A stretch of DNA of 40,959 nt from Branchiostoma floridae (GCF_000003815.2 NC_049987.1:25388658-25429616), one strand, 5' to 3'; positions 1-11,553 are shown, counted from the stretch's first letter. The notes: a model not told the origin generated them from the letters alone. Made by a program: numbers and translations.

Positions 1-133
1 CTTGGTTGTTTGGTTGGTTGGTTGGTTGGTTGGTTGGTTGGTTGGTCGGTTGGTCGGTTGGTCGGTTGGTCGGTTGGTCGGTTGGTCGGTGGGTCGGTCG
101 GTCAGTCGGTTGGTTGGTTGGTTTGGGTTGGTG
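1..133. repeat. TTGG/TCGG tetranucleotide repeat
   Basis: Almost pure tandem TTGG, grading into alternating TTGG and TCGG units and then decaying. It begins just past the stop codon of the LRR receptor gene, so on that gene's strand it is a CCAA/CCGA tract that probably lies in the 3' UTR. It runs off the window edge, and no polyadenylation signal for the LRR gene is visible. The apparent reading frame through it is only the repeat translated. Confidence 0.95.
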
Positions 134-1312
134 TTAGAGATTTATGTTACTTGGTCTTGTGAAATTCGACCGCCCCGTACAAAATATTGGCTCTGCAGAC
201 CCTGTTGGAAGGAGCAAACGTAGTTCCACACGCTCCTCCCGTACAGTATGCAGCACTCGGCTCTGTATGTCGTTACCTGCTGCTTCGTACGTTTCGTTTC
301 CCTTCGTCGCCGCACGAGGCCCTCCCGTACAGTACGCAGCGCCTGCCTCTTCACGGCTGTTTTCGGTACCTGCAGCTTCGTACGTGTCATTTTCCTTCGT
401 AGTGACATAGGTGCAGGCGTTTTCTCCGCCAAATTCATTAGCGATACCTTCATCTGCGATCGTAGCGGCCGCCCTTGGAGAAATCGCAGGTGGTGATTGC
501 GAACGTTGTTGGTTGCTGCTTTCACTCAAACTCCCTTCACTCTCGTTGGCAAACTCTGTGGCTTCTTGCACGGGTTTCGGCTCATGGTCAGCTGGTTCTT
601 CCTTTAAAGTCCCGTCTTGGATGCCTTCATTACAGGAGAGATTTTGATCTAGAACTTCACCGTTCTTGGCGTTGTGGGTTTCCGGATTGTCGAGACGACC
701 GGTCACATTGGTTGCTTGTGGGCGGTCGATATCGTACGCCCGGTTGCCATTCACGTTGTCTTGGGGGTCATCTTCATGAAAAACTTCTTGTAGATGTTCT
801 TCGTTATCGTAGACGTAAGACTGAATCTCAATGTCGACGGCAGCATCTTTCGTTTCTTGAATGGCACAGATGTTTGTGTCATCTTTAACAAGGGGGCTTG
901 GTAAGTTATGGACAACGACACAAGCTGTGCCGTCGCGTTGTTGTGACTGGCCGCTGTCTTCAACGAAGTGGCTGTTCTCTGCGAACTTAACCTTGTCCAG
1001 GACAGATGCGTTGCGCTGCGTTCGGCGCAACTTTCGGATGCTGTCGATCGAACAGTCCTCATATTGATGGTCTTGCTGAACCTCTTCCAACTCAGAAGGA
1101 CTATCGTACACGCGCTCATCGTAGTCGTTCTCGGAGTGACCGGCGGTGTCGGTTGAAGGGGGCGCCGCCGGAGGTACTGCAGCAGCCTGGCTGCACAGGC
1201 GTACTTTAATGACAGCACAGCTGACGGCGAACAGCAGGGCTCCCAGGACTGTGGCAACCTCTAAAACCCCCTCTCCAATGTTGTCATCGTGAACGTCAGT
1301 GTCTTCATCTCG
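134..1312 (-). CDS. LRR receptor, exon 2: transmembrane segment and cytoplasmic tail
   Basis: This is the last coding exon of the gene whose first exon is 3514-2519. The acceptor is the AG at 1314-1313, after a T-rich tract. The frame continues in phase 0 from the exon 1 donor and stays open to a TAA at 136-134, giving residues 333-724. A short acidic stalk is followed by a hydrophobic segment at about residues 351-369 ([19 protein letters not shown]) with a basic stop-transfer side. The tail of about 355 residues is acidic and rich in Ser, Asn and Glu. It has many tyrosines: VYDSP (401), YEDC, a YDNE with the pYxN form that GRB2-type SH2 domains bind, YDID, and a duplicated TYEAAG at about 643 and 674. 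I find no TIR, death or kinase domain and no consensus ITAM or ITIM. Signalling through tyrosines is inference. The exon join needs cDNA support. Confidence 0.75.
   Translation of the reverse strand, partial: RDEDTDVHDDNIGEGVLEVATVLGALLFAVSCAVIKVRLCSQAAAVPPAAPPSTDTAGHSENDYDERVYDSPSELEEVQQDHQYEDCSIDSIRKLRRTQRNASVLDKVKFAENSHFVEDSGQSQQRDGTACVVVHNLPSPLVKDDTNICAIQETKDAAVDIEIQSYVYDNEEHLQEVFHEDDPQDNVNGNRAYDIDRPQATNVTGRLDNPETHNAKNGEVLDQNLSCNEGIQDGTLKEEPADHEPKPVQEATEFANESEGSLSESSNQQRSQSPPAISPRAAATIADEGIANEFGGENACTYVTTKENDTYEAAGTENSREEAGAAYCTGGPRAATKGNETYEAAGNDIQSRVLHTVREERVELRLLLPTGSAEPIFCTGRSNFTRPSNINL
210..405 (-). repeat. 93-bp coding duplication in the receptor tail
   Basis: Two adjacent copies of about 93 bp encode a 31-residue module containing TYEAAG. 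Matching blocks on the plus strand include CTTCGTACGT, with C/T-rich sequence on both sides, and CTCCCGTACAGTA, each seen twice 93 bp apart. The copies are diverged but stay in frame, so the tail has grown or shrunk by whole modules. Confidence 0.65.
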
Positions 1313-2518
1313 CTAAATTAAAGAGAATGACATAGTCAAAACTGACGTTAATGCTAGTTCACCTTTATCCGCCGGGTGACGTTTATTCGTTGTCCGTAAA
1401 AACAGCTCATTTAGAAGTATTATGTCTGCGGACAGTGGTTTCAAATTTGCAATATTTTCAAAATGTTCCGATTCGAAGCTACCGTCCGTCGACTTCATGT
1501 CCCTAAGTACGATTTTTTAAACAACGGATATAGGTCACCATCGGATAAAGGCGAACCAGCGTTACATAGCGTTCTAAAGTAGACATAAAGAAAGTAGTAA
1601 GACTGTCTCTGCAATTTTTGTTATCTTGTTTTATACTGATATTTTAACTGATATGTAACTATTGTTCTTTCGGTCACTTGATGTCTACACAGAAACATTG
1701 AATATGACATAATATGGAATTGTCGGCCGTTTCCTAAAACTCATTTGTCCTATCGATCAAGCACATTTACAACTGGTTACAAAATGGTTACTTGCCCGAA
1801 CCATTTTTTCACTTGCCCAAAATTGGAATGTCACTTAATATGCATTTTCACTTCCAGCAATGGGTTTTTATTAACTCTCTTTTTTATGTCCACCATTGCT
1901 TTATGTCATAATTGTAAAAAAGTAACACGCATATCAAAATCTTACTCAATGGAAAAATCTTACTTGCCCTGTCAAACATTAATCGACAGGCAAATACCGT
2001 TGTTACTGTTACATGCTGTTGTCACAGTATTACTAAACATTGCTGTTATGCTGACTACTGTTGTATTACTGTTACACATTGTCACATTACTGTCACATTA
2101 CTGTTGTATCAATGTTGCATTCCGCTACGTTACTGTTGCAAACTTTTGTACTACTGATGCATATGCTCTTTAGTCAGGTTTCCTCCAATTCAATGACGAA
2201 AGATATTGGATGCTATCTAAAACAACTGAACGCTTCCAAATCATATCCAGTTACGTAACTTATTTGGCGCATCTTATTACATTGTTGCCTAACATTTATT
2301 AACGTACTGAACATTGCATATCGTTGCATGGCTGTTTTGCACATTTATACATGCGTAGCCATCTCTAGGAAATGGTAAAACATATATATATATATATATA
2401 TATTGATGGAATGACAATGACTGGGTGTGCCCCCCCCCTCAATAACAAGATGTGGTATCATTATCAACTCCTTGTCTACATAATACAAATTGTTCGAGAG
2501 ATAGAAAAAAATACCAAC
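1313..2518 (-). other. Intron of the LRR receptor gene
   Basis: On the minus strand the intron starts GTTGGT at 2518 and ends in AG at 1313. It separates the ectodomain exon from the transmembrane exon. It holds a degenerate array of TTACTGTTAC-like words at about 1999-2160 and a TA microsatellite. The hydrophobic plus-strand frame at 1745-2173 is a translation of that degenerate array, not a gene. Confidence 0.7.
2382..2403. repeat. TA dinucleotide microsatellite
   Basis: About eleven TA units inside the LRR gene intron, followed about 25 bp later by a run of eight or more C. Confidence 0.9.
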
Positions 2519-3514
2519 CTTTCTTGTGTGATTGGGCGAAGTCGTGGTTCCCTCAGGTACAGAAGAGTCCATTTCAAAGCTTGTAGCTGTTTGATCGGGA
2601 GAAAATGTCGTTTTGTAACTTTTCTGGTCCGGTGTTGGAGAGCCCGTTTCCCATGGACTCTTGTCTTCCTGGTCCGGTGTTGAAGAGCCCGTTTCCCATG
2701 GACGCTTGTCTTCCTGGGCCGGTGTTGAAGAAACCGAGCCCTCTGGAGATATAGCTATGTCCGGTGGCGGTCCGCAAGTTACAGACTCAAAACACAAGAT
2801 TCGCGAGGAGTTTGCCATGTGACGATAGAACCACTCCCAACCGTCGTCACATTTAAACGGGTTTTGGTCCAGCTGTAGGAAGGCCCCGTTCGTCCGGTCA
2901 AGGTTACGGCTTGACATGAATGTCAGATGATTGTGACTCAAGTCGATAAACAGGGCTTCTACTTGTCGATTTTCATTTGCGATTAATGGCATGACCATGA
3001 GTTGATTGTGAGAGAGGTACAACTGTGTTAGTCTCACAAGGCCCGTAAAAACGTCCCCGGGGAGAAAGTTCAAGTGATTTCTTCTTAGATCCAGGACACT
3101 TAGGTAGTTTAACCCTTCAAAACTGTTCTGGTCGATAAAGATCAGAGAATTACATGTCAAGCTCAGGATGCGAAGATTCGGCAAATGAACGAAAGCTCTG
3201 CTTTCTATCTGACGGATTGCACTTTTTCGTATGAATAGTTTGGACGTTGCCTGACTAGGAAGCTGGATGGAACGGTACGTAAGGATCTTTTCGGATAAGC
3301 TGTGGATAAGAGCATGCTCAGACTTCGTAGGGTTTTTGATATCGCAAAGATTCTCGAAGCGTCCGCGGCGAGTACAACTCAACAAGGGAGTCTCGGATCT
3401 CGGTATTGACGAGGAGGTGCACAATTCAGTACATGGGTGTCCAGCAACGCTTTCAAAAGCCAGCAATAGAAGGAACGTTTTTACGAAGATTCTAGTACCC
3501 ATCATTCTCTGCAT
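2519..3514 (-). CDS. LRR receptor, exon 1: signal peptide, LRR ectodomain and stalk
   Basis: The ATG at 3514 opens a 332-codon exon; Met4 and Met5 are alternative starts. A hydrophobic stretch at residues 10-24 (FVKTFLLLLAFESVA) is a signal peptide. Cysteines 28, 32, 47 and 57 form an N-terminal cap. About five LRRs follow at residues 91-210, with motifs such as LRILSLTCNSL, LSVLDLRRNHL and LTQLYLSHNQL. A C-terminal cap starts at NPFKCD, with Cys222, 241 and 247. The Pro/Thr/Ser-rich stalk carries three 15-residue repeats of the TPDQEDKSPWETG type. The reading frame runs on past 2519 into a tail with YIYIY from the TA repeat, but AAG|GTTGGT at 2519/2518 is a good donor and the downstream exon joins it in phase 0. 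The protein is probably a type I membrane receptor or adhesion molecule. The ligand is unknown and I do not recognise a named orthologue. Confidence 0.85.
2594..2728 (-). repeat. 45-bp minisatellite coding for the receptor stalk
   Basis: Three 45-bp units, the third diverged, encode 15-residue stalk repeats (residues 263-307). The first two units are nearly identical at the DNA level. The length is a multiple of three, so copy-number change would alter stalk length without breaking the frame. Confidence 0.8.
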
Positions 3515-4429
3515 CTTTTTTATGTGCCTAAGAGGTAGCTCTTGTTGCCATCAGTTATATGATTCAGCCAACTCTTCCTTCACGACAATGGTTCGTTGAC
3601 TATCATGGTCAAAAGGCTAGAGGTCTTGGTCAAAATAATCTAGCATTTGCTGTATTCTGTAAAATGGTTAAAGTCACGTTCGCAATGTTTTCAGCACTAG
3701 ATGATCCAGCACTCACTAATGCAGACCTTCAATAACTTTCGCCATGCGGGCTATAAGAGCAAGATACAAGTCAAACCCCTGAAATGCCATGACGAAAAGC
3801 TTATATCGCTCTTAAAATTGCCCAGAGCCTATAGTGACCTTTCAGACGATCCCTCCAAATAGAGTTGCAAAATGACCAAACAACTGAAATAAGGAGAAGA
3901 TATAGGCTACTGCCTTATCCACAGAAGGATAGCGAAGCTTTGGAAACGAACACCGCAGCTCGAGGTCCGAGTCAGTCAACAGATAGTGCTATAATAGTGG
4001 AGGCTTCTTCACGAATAGTCTGTCCAGTCGATAGAGAATACGGAATATACCTTGCATCTAACCATTACAGAGATGACAGCAAGATATTCGACCAAGTGAG
4101 TAGAAGAAATCGAAAAGACTTACTGCGTTTGTGAACAACCTTAAAGCAAAGACGTCTCAAAGAATGCCGAGGTACATAGTGTGCTCAGGTACTTATACTA
4201 CTTAGAATGCTAAGCCAATGTATTATGCAGAGGGAATCTTGTTACATATGATTTCATTGGTCAATGCTGACCAATCGGAGAGACTTTGTCTCACATCACA
4301 GTTGCGGTCGTTTACCTCCGATTCAGTATTCTAAAACTGATGACGCAACTGATCTTTCCAGACAAGACAATGAAAATTTGACTGATGCGTGTCGCGTCCG
4401 CGGTAATGAAAAATAATAATAATAATAAT
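3515..4429. other. 5' flank of the LRR gene; no recognised gene
   Basis: This stretch is the presumed 5' UTR and promoter side of the minus-strand LRR gene. I see no clear TATA box. A plus-strand frame at 3865-4134 (89 codons, starting MQNDQTTEIRRRY) has mixed composition and a Tyr-rich end, but shows no domain I recognise and no splice context I can defend. It is listed here rather than called as a gene. A short AAT microsatellite lies at about 4413-4429. Confidence 0.5.
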
Positions 4430-4449
4430 AGTCTGGCGTAATATGACAG

Positions 4450-4765
4450 GTTTGTACTGAAATGAAGAGCAATTCTGAACTGATTGAATCGATCTACTTA
4501 CACCGGGAATTATTCCTATTACTTTCGATAATTGCTGTGGGTTCTTATGTGTGTTCGAGTTATGACTCTCCTCAAACACGGAACATTCATTTAAAGCCCT
4601 ATTGTCAGGACATCCCTAACCGAAACTAGGTAAGTATTTTCACCGGAGAGAATTGTGGAAATTCGTTAAAGTGCCTTTCCCAAGGACACACCGTTTCAGC
4701 ATATCTTGGGACTAGAACCCGGGATCTCTAGGTTTTCGCGACGCGACGCCTAACATTTTGTTACA
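4450..4765 (-). mobile_element. tRNA-derived SINE copy
   Basis: Read on the minus strand, GGGTTCTAGTCCC at 4720-4708 resembles a tRNA B box. It is followed by GTGTCCTTGGGAAAGGCACT, then a region ending near ACCTAGTTTCGGTTAGGG, then AAGAACCCAC and CCCGGTGTAAGT blocks. This order is typical of a SINE body found widely in lancelets and sea urchins. The A box is weak and the 3' end is uncertain. The ATT-type microsatellite at 4413-4429 could be its tail. Confidence 0.6.
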
Positions 4766-6049
4766 TTTACTGCACAGGTTCCATTTAGTCCATTAAGATT
4801 TGTGATTATGGTCAATATGGCGTTTCTTAAATACTGATGTACATTCCTGTTTGTCTGTGAATTTTCCAATCTAACATTGTTTTTAGTCTGCGTATTTCAT
4901 TTTAATATCGAAGAGAGATTCTTGTGAAATTGGAGTGCGCATGGAATCATTATACAACATTTTCTAATCATATTTGTTAACTTTGCTGTTTAGTATAATG
5001 ACACTTCATGTATCATTTTGGAAACGGTCAAACGTTCTAGGTATCATTTACTTCATGTTCTCAGTGATACTGCATGGTTGAAGAGCAGATTTGTAAGGAA
5101 CAACCCTGACATTGATTTAAGATAGTTCAATAGGAAACAAAAAGTAAGACGAAGTCAAGAAAAACGTGATGCTTATTAGTTGAGTAGCCCTTGTTGTTTT
5201 TAAGTACATAAGCTAACGTTACGGGGAGGGGGAAGGATCTACGTGCAGGTAATGACCAAAAAAAGACCTCCTTTCCTGAGGAGGGTGGCATTTTACAGTT
5301 TCTTGTATATTGCTGCTATAGATTTGCGTTTGAAACAACAGAATCCGTGGTCCAAAATTTCTGTGGATTTAAGGTTGTGTTATTGTTGGTGATATTGAAT
5401 AGCTGAGTAGTATAGCCGCTATGTGCTATGTCTGCAAATCATATCCAGATGCACGAGTATTACTAACTACCATTTTCTGCGTCTGAATTTCTATCCTCCA
5501 ACCTAGTTTGTGATATCCATGATTATTGCAGTTTGACGTTCTTTTAATTTCGATGCACATTCTGGTTTGTCTGTGAATTTTCAATCTAGCATTCTCGTAG
5601 TCTGCGCATTCAACCATCATGTAAATATTTGTGACTAAAGAGTCCAGGTTATGGGGATATAACGCCATGTCTAGAGTATAGGCTAAAGGGCATCCGTCTG
5701 AGTTGAGTTGCACAGGAGAAGGCCCAAATTGGCCACCTAAAATAATGGAAAATCCACTTTTTTTCTAGAAAATTTCGGCCCAATCTGGAGACTTTTGGGG
5801 TTACAAAAACAGGAAGGGTCTAAGCTTTCCCATTGTGGTCATAATTTGCTCAGTTTTGTAGTATTGCGAAAGGATTTAAGTAGTTTGTACTTCAAATCTT
5901 ACCGTTTACGTGTGCTGCACAGTCTTGTCGACATGTCTCAATGTTTTCTAAAATATGTCTAGTTGGTTGATTTAGAAAGGGTGTTCGTTGGACAATTAAC
6001 AAATACCATATTTCAATTGGTCCTAGATTTGAGCAAAAATCTAAATTTA
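4766..6049. other. Intergenic, with a diverged internal duplication
   Basis: No gene is recognised. Segments at about 4790-4905 and 5505-5620 are diverged direct copies, sharing GTTTGTCTGTGAATTTT and the following TCTGCG block. A minus-strand frame at 5713-5426 (95 codons) covers the second copy, but the first copy has a stop inside the matching part (KIHRQTGMYISI then stop). Conservation of coding is therefore not supported. Confidence 0.45.
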
Positions 6050-6478
6050 AACTATACCTTACCTCTCCTTTCCAAAGTTGAGTTTCACATACTGCAAGAA
6101 TACTTTATTTCTCCAGATGGCGTTAATATTCGGTCCTTAAAATCGGTGTTTGCGAGTCGTTTGCTGAATGAAGTACCGCTAGCGCTCACTAGGCGGCGCG
6201 TCTGTACAAAGTAGGTGCAGGATAGCAGATGCACCATGGCTAGATACAGTCCACGGATCGGTTGTTTGTGTAGAATCGGAATTGTAGTGTTCAGTTCGAG
6301 GGGAAACGTTTGCTGACAGTATGTGGGCTAATGTATTGTTAATTAGAATGTATATGGTACCTGTGTTATAGTAGTTGCCATGCATTGTACCATGTACAAA
6401 AGTCGTGCAATGAAGATCTTCTATCTCAGCTCAGATCACTGTGGCAGTGTCCTACTTTCTACTAGACATTCTACGCTG
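6050..6478 (+). repeat. Long inverted-repeat arm, left
   Basis: About 430 bp matching the reverse complement of 36043-36465, with shared blocks such as TCACTAGGCGGCGCGTC, GCGAGTCGTTTGCTGAAT and TTGTACCATGTACAAAAGTC. The two arms bracket the roughly 30-kb repeat-rich region. In the right-hand copy the arm joins directly to the GGGGAGGGG-containing block. Here about 590 bp, including a hairpin element, intervene. Confidence 0.8.
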
Positions 6479-6664
6479 GCTATAGGGAGAAAAATTTGCC
6501 AGGGGAGTTTGGTCACCGGAGGCAAACACTGGTCAGCACAGTGGGGGAAAAGGTTACCCTCCCAGAAAGTCCTCTCCTGGCCTGCCTTTCTTACCCTCTT
6601 TTCGCCGTTGGGCAGTCCACTGCCTTCAATGAAGAAGTCAAACCAAACATTGGTAATCGTAGAA
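6479..6664. other. Unassigned segment between repeat arm and hairpin element
   Basis: About 190 bp present only once in the window. The plus-strand frame at 6380-6685 crosses from the repeat arm through this segment into the hairpin, so it is not a credible gene. Confidence 0.4.
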
Positions 6665-6812
6665 TACTATGGTAGCATGCGATAGTATCAAAAGCTGGCA
6701 GAGGAGTGAAGTCGGCCTAGGAGTGTGTATGCGACCGGTAGCGAAACACACTGCTAGGCCAGCTTCACTCCTCTACCGGCTGTTAAAGCTATAGAATGCT
6801 ACCGTAGGAGAT
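6665..6812. mobile_element. Hairpin MITE, ATCTCCAA family (end-deleted copy)
   Basis: An imperfect palindrome: GGAGTGAAGTCGGCCTAG faces CTAGGCCAGCTTCACTCC across a short loop. Relatives lie at 29576-29923 and 33832-33999. Compared with them, this copy has lost part of its right terminal repeat, leaving GTAGGAGATT where they have GTAGGATCTGATTGGAGAT. Confidence 0.75.
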
Positions 6813-9800
6813 TAAATGTAGTGCACTTCGTCGTAGATACTGCTATGGATGTTCACGATATAGAGACACTCTATTTATTTACATAGAAAAAAAAAACTCC
6901 CTTACTTTATACATACGAGTATACGGACAAATTCATATTGCTCATGCGTTTTGACAAACAGACTGCCAAGAATCGAGAAGAAGCCGAACTTCTGTCATAG
7001 ATTAGACCCACTCGGTTGTGCAAAAATTAACCTGATTTAATCGCGCTACTTACTGCATGCCCTACATTGTCGCCCCCAGCGGGGAGGGGCCAGTTTAGCC
7101 CTGGACAGCGTATTGTGTGTTACACATATCAGGCAGAAATGTATATCAAATGTCTTTATTCATTTATTCGTTAATACCATACTAGTATTTGAATGTTTCA
7201 ACGTGCATCTGTCGACTTTAAGGGCAAAACTCCTCGGTTGTGTACGGGACTGCAATTGAGTTTCTGCCCGGGCCGATCACATGATGAGTCCGATTCTTGT
7301 CCAACCAGTTAAACAATACGACCATGCAATTGGGTGATTTATTATATAGTTCTCAAACAGTGATGTATTGTTTTTAGACACATAATAATGATGACAGACT
7401 GTTTTTGTGCTCCCTGTCCTGTTTTCACAGCTAGCACAGAGCACAGAAGCAGCCTGTAATTATTGTGTCATCTGGGTTCACCCTGTGGCTGACAGATATG
7501 GTTGGACAATCCACAAAATCACCCAGCCTAAGGCATACTTGTTATATTGTTCTGTGTATTCCTGTCCGTCTGTGTGATATTTCTTCATTTCCGAACGCAG
7601 GTCGGACCGAGATGTGTATGAAACTTGAGTCAAGAGATAACAAGTCCAATGAAATGGTAGAAAGAATCGGAACGTTTTTGTTTTCTCTCCGCAATTTAGG
7701 ACTGGGTCTGCTCATATCTAGAGGCACTATGTTGTGACCCTAGAAATGTGCTATACACCTGCTCAACCTCAGTCTCAAACTGAACGAATTGATGCTAAAC
7801 TTCAGCGAAACCGCACTATCAAACTTTACCGTACGCATGAGCGAAAACATATATTGATACTCTTTGACGTTTCTTTATATTCAGCACAGAAGCTGTATGT
7901 AATCATTGTGTTCTTCTGGGTTCGCCTTGTGGCTGGTAGATATAGGAGTAATTAACAAATGCCTCTATAATTGCGGTATGCTAATGATACACAGATCCCC
8001 GTAGTCAGCTCATCAACAACACTGTCTTTATAACAAAAACAGAACTTGAACAATAGTTCATGACTTGTTGCAAAAGATACCCTAACCTTCGTTAAAACCC
8101 AGAGGTAGCATTTTATTAGGACTGTTTGGACTTGTTTGTTACATTTCAGTCTAAGTCAATCGAGAAAATATATGTGTTATGTGCCTCTAATGATATACTG
8201 CCCCAGGATGTGAGCCAACGAGGTCCCACTTAGCGTAGAAAAAAAATCTCCCTATTTTTTTTACTCAAATCTTACTTAGATTTAGTGTGGACAGGCTCCT
8301 TTTTCAGACAAATCAAAATCCGATCTGCGACCAGTGTCCCCAAAACTTTTTTAAACTGAATAAGCAAAAAAACAGATGGGCGGTGTTACCCGTGACAATT
8401 ACGTGATCGATTTGTCATTTGATCGAAAGGTGCCGTCGGCTCCACCATTCTTTATTGTGTCGTGATTTACGATGACAATTGTCTTGTCTATATAACAGGT
8501 GTGAAGAACTACACAGGGCGATTGCATACCAAAGAACTGAGGTCACCTAGAGTGCAAACTTTCTACCCTAGTAGTGGGCCAATCCAGAACCAACCATGAT
8601 TGAAACCTTCATTCTGAAACTGTCGGTCTTTTATAGTAATGGTTTCGGTAAATGTAAACGTCGATGAGTTTTATAAACGGAAGCGAACAAGGGGCCAGTT
8701 ACTGTCCTAAGCACTTAAGCCCTGGTTACACATGGCTTCCAGACTCTCTCCCGACTATGTATGGTTTGGAATTAGGTCTCTGGTTTTCTGTTCCGGTCAA
8801 AACTCAACTACAGCGTACTTCAGCCGTACTTACGCTTACTGCGACGTAGCTAACTGAATTGGATCCGATACGGCTTAACTTCCTGAAGTACGCCTTAGTA
8901 GCCTGAAGTACGGCCTGACTCAACTACGTCGTAATAATCTACCTGACCTGAGGTACGGGCTGACCAAGAAAGTTGAAAAAAAGGAATGGTCTGTTCAAGC
9001 TAAGGGTTCAAGTTCCGGCCTGGCAAACTTGATAAGATATCATTACGCTCAAGCAGGAATTCGAATGCTGTCCCCAAGCGATGTTAGGGTGAGAAATTTT
9101 AATGTTTTTTTAGTGACAGTCAGGCTTCAAGGTGTAACTTCTTTGTCCATTGAATAAAAACATGTAGACTTGTGCTAAATGTTAAGAACTCCATTCTGAG
9201 ATTTATCAAAGTTATATTCTTTAAGAAGATTTTTAATGGTGCGGGTCAGCACTTAGTATGGCGCAAGAACGAGACAATTACATGTAGAAGCCTTATCTTT
9301 TGTATCTAGTAGGGGCAGATTTCTTGGAAGGAGTGCCTTCTGTGATGCCCCCTTTAACAGGACATAGGAGCGGGGACGAAGGCTCCTTTTGTGGTTGGAC
9401 GAGTTGTTGATTTGTGGTGCATTGTGTTATGATCCACCCTGAGGCTCGAGTGTGAATGTACCTCATTTCAATCCAGAAATTCTATCGCTAGGGTGGTGTG
9501 ATTCTTTAAGGGGCTAGACGATATTTACCGGAGGGGAGGACTGGTGCAAAATGGGTCTGGTAAAAAAAATCGATGGTCCGGGGCATGTTCCAGGGGAAAT
9601 TTCGACATTTAAGACCTTCTAAAACGCAATTTCCCGCATTCTGTGAGGTAAAGATGAGACAGAAGGCCGTGAGGGGCGGTTCCACGGCGATCTTTTCCAC
9701 TCCACAAGTACGATATTTACACAAAGGAAAATAAATTAATGTTGTAGTTGGAAGAGACTTGAGCACATTTTAGCGATGTCGTTACGAAAACCGCTTCAAG

Positions 9801-11452
9801 ACTGCTTAAATCATTCCGAAATGGGAGTTAATTCGGCAAACCTACAAACTTGCCAAAAAATTTTCGCGCTATCAGGATTACGTCATATGCAGCAGAGAGC
9901 CCGCAGTGTCACGAAAGTAAACATCGTACTATTTTATCCCGTTGCTGTCCATGAACCATTCCTTTTACAAAGAACCGATGCACGCAGAATTGATATTGAT
10001 ACCGATTTTAGTTTCGTAAACTTTGTGCGAACGTGGAATCACACGACAGAAGCGGATTCAGCGAATTTCTTATGGGGAGGGCGAACTACATTGACGTGGT
10101 CCTAGGGAGTCCGGGGGCATGCTCCCCGGGAAAATTGTGAAATCTTGACTATCTAAAACAATCTTTCCTAAATTTCCTTTTTGGTGGGTAAAATTTGCTT
10201 TTAGATTAACTTAAGTTCAATAAATTCACACCTGATTGCATATACAACCAATATAAATGTACAATTAAAAAACCCTACCTAATTAGTGTAGGGTTAGTAC
10301 TAGTAGATTTGGAAAATCCGTAAAATGATATCCGTCAGCCGAATGTTTTGAAATCCTCAAAACATTCGGCACCGCACGGCAGGTCTGGAACGGGTCGGTT
10401 GGTGGTTGGCTGGTGTTCGGCACATTCGGGTTGTGTTTCATTGTCGTTTTCAAGTAAGTCCCAAGCAAATGACTTCTACTGGGTCTTAGGCGAATCACCC
10501 ATGAACTTCACACAACCGACATCCAGCCCAAAAAACATAAATACTGTATCTGTGATCTACATTTGATTACCTACAAAATAGAAGAAATGGTTATTTTGAT
10601 TAAAACGAAAATGACCACTGTTAAAAAACCGTTGATTATGTCTATTTGAAATCGTGAGAGGGCCAGCAATCGGTTGGGAATCAGTCAGGAGTGATTCGGC
10701 AGTCTGCGGCTAGAGGTCGGGATTATTGGGAATAGGTTAAAAACATTCGGCACACAATTGGGAGTAATTCGTTTACTGGTCGGGAGATGGTTAGGACATG
10801 TTCGGAACATATTCGGCGCTAAAAAATAGGTGTGACCTAAACTGGTCAGACTACTCCCGAACTATGCCGACCTGGGTCGTCTAAGGGTCAGCTAGTGTTC
10901 GGAAGCCAAGTTTGGCTATGTGTATCCAGGCCGTAAAGTTTTAATCTGACTGTAAACTTACTTCCGAGCACAAGCCGACAATGATAACAGACAGCTTATG
11001 TACTGACTATAAAAACAAGTCACAGAGTATCAATGTAGGTTTTCGCTCATCCATACCATAAAGTTTGATAGTGCGGATTCGCTAAAGTTTATCATAAATT
11101 CGTTCAGTTTGAGAATGAGGTTGAGCAGGTGTACAGCGCACTTCTAGGGGCCCCTAGATATGAGCAGACCAAGTCCTAAATTGCATGTGGAGAGAAAACA
11201 AAAATGTTCCGATTCTATCGATTATTTCATTACACATACAAGGCAAAAATTTACACTTAATGTCTTTATTCATTTATTCGTTAATACCATACAAGTATTT
11301 GACTGTTTCAATGTGCAATTGTCGACTTTAAGGGCAAAAGTCCTCGGTTGTGTACGGGACTTCAATTGAGTTTCTGCCCAGACCGATCACATGATGAGTC
11401 CGATTCTTGTCAAACCGGTTAAACAATGCGACCATGCTATTGGGTGATTTTT
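6813..11452 (+). repeat. Complex non-coding repeat, copy A
   Basis: A patchwork matched piece by piece by the other copies in this window. It contains a block at 6813-7070, a 210-bp block at 7138-7348 that recurs directly at 11252-11452, and a block at 7380-7950 whose partial inverted copy lies at 11040-11230. The middle at 7950-10530 contains several TTCGG- and GTACTTCAG-rich stretches, and a further block lies at 10566-11000. Frames up to 109 codons (for example 9776-10105) are interrupted in the matching copies. I find no transposase or reverse-transcriptase motif. It could be a large non-autonomous element or an aggregate of nested MITEs. Confidence 0.75.
11252..11452 (+). repeat. 210-bp block of the complex repeat, next to a gene promoter
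   Basis: A direct copy of 7138-7348, with minus-strand copies at about 29055-29265, 33310-33515 and 35755-35965. Shared blocks include TTATTCATTTATTCGTTAAT and CACATGATGAGTCCGATTCT. It ends within about 15 bp of the CCAAT box of the small secreted-peptide gene, so it may supply upstream control sequence. Confidence 0.75.
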
Positions 11453-11462
11453 TCTGCACCAA

Positions 11463-11553
11463 CCAATCATGACAGTATACGCTACAATTACTCATTTGAA
11501 TAATTCAGTGTGAAAGTGTATATAATCAGCTTCCTGTCTCCACGTCTTCATTC
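11463..11553 (+). promoter_or_regulatory. CCAAT, TATA and Inr promoter of the small peptide gene
   Basis: CCAAT is at 11463-11467, TATATAA at 11519-11525, and an initiator-like TCATTCC has its A at 11550. The TATA-to-A distance of 31 bp is the canonical spacing. A GTAAGT donor follows at 11599, giving a short non-coding first exon. Confidence 0.7.

Noticed and set aside
1-133. TTGG/TCGG array as telomere-like repeat
   Set aside because: The units are four bases and do not match TTAGGG, and a gene starts immediately next to it; a simple microsatellite explains it.
751-1257. 168-codon minus-strand frame overlapping LRR exon 2
   Set aside because: It lies in a different phase from the frame that carries the transmembrane segment and joins exon 1; its composition is a shadow of the real frame.
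134-1312. ITAM or ITIM motifs in the LRR receptor tail
   Set aside because: No tyrosine has the full I/V/L/S-x-Y-x-x-I/V/L spacing; only pYxN- and YEAA-type motifs are present.
1745-2173. Hydrophobic 142-codon plus-strand frame
   Set aside because: Much of it is the degenerate TTACTGTTAC array inside an intron of the opposite-strand gene.
9003-9016. GGTTCAAGTTCC as a tRNA B box
   Set aside because: No A box or cloverleaf pairing at the right distance, and the sequence varies between repeat copies.
9776-10105. 109-codon plus-strand frame in copy A
   Set aside because: The matching regions at 19800-20110 and 26190-26540 carry indels and different frames, so coding is not conserved.
7138-11452. 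Direct repeats 7138-7348 and 11252-11452 as LTRs of a retrotransposon
   Set aside because: They lack TG...CA ends, a primer-binding site, a polypurine tract and any gag-pol coding between them; the same block also occurs alone within other copies.
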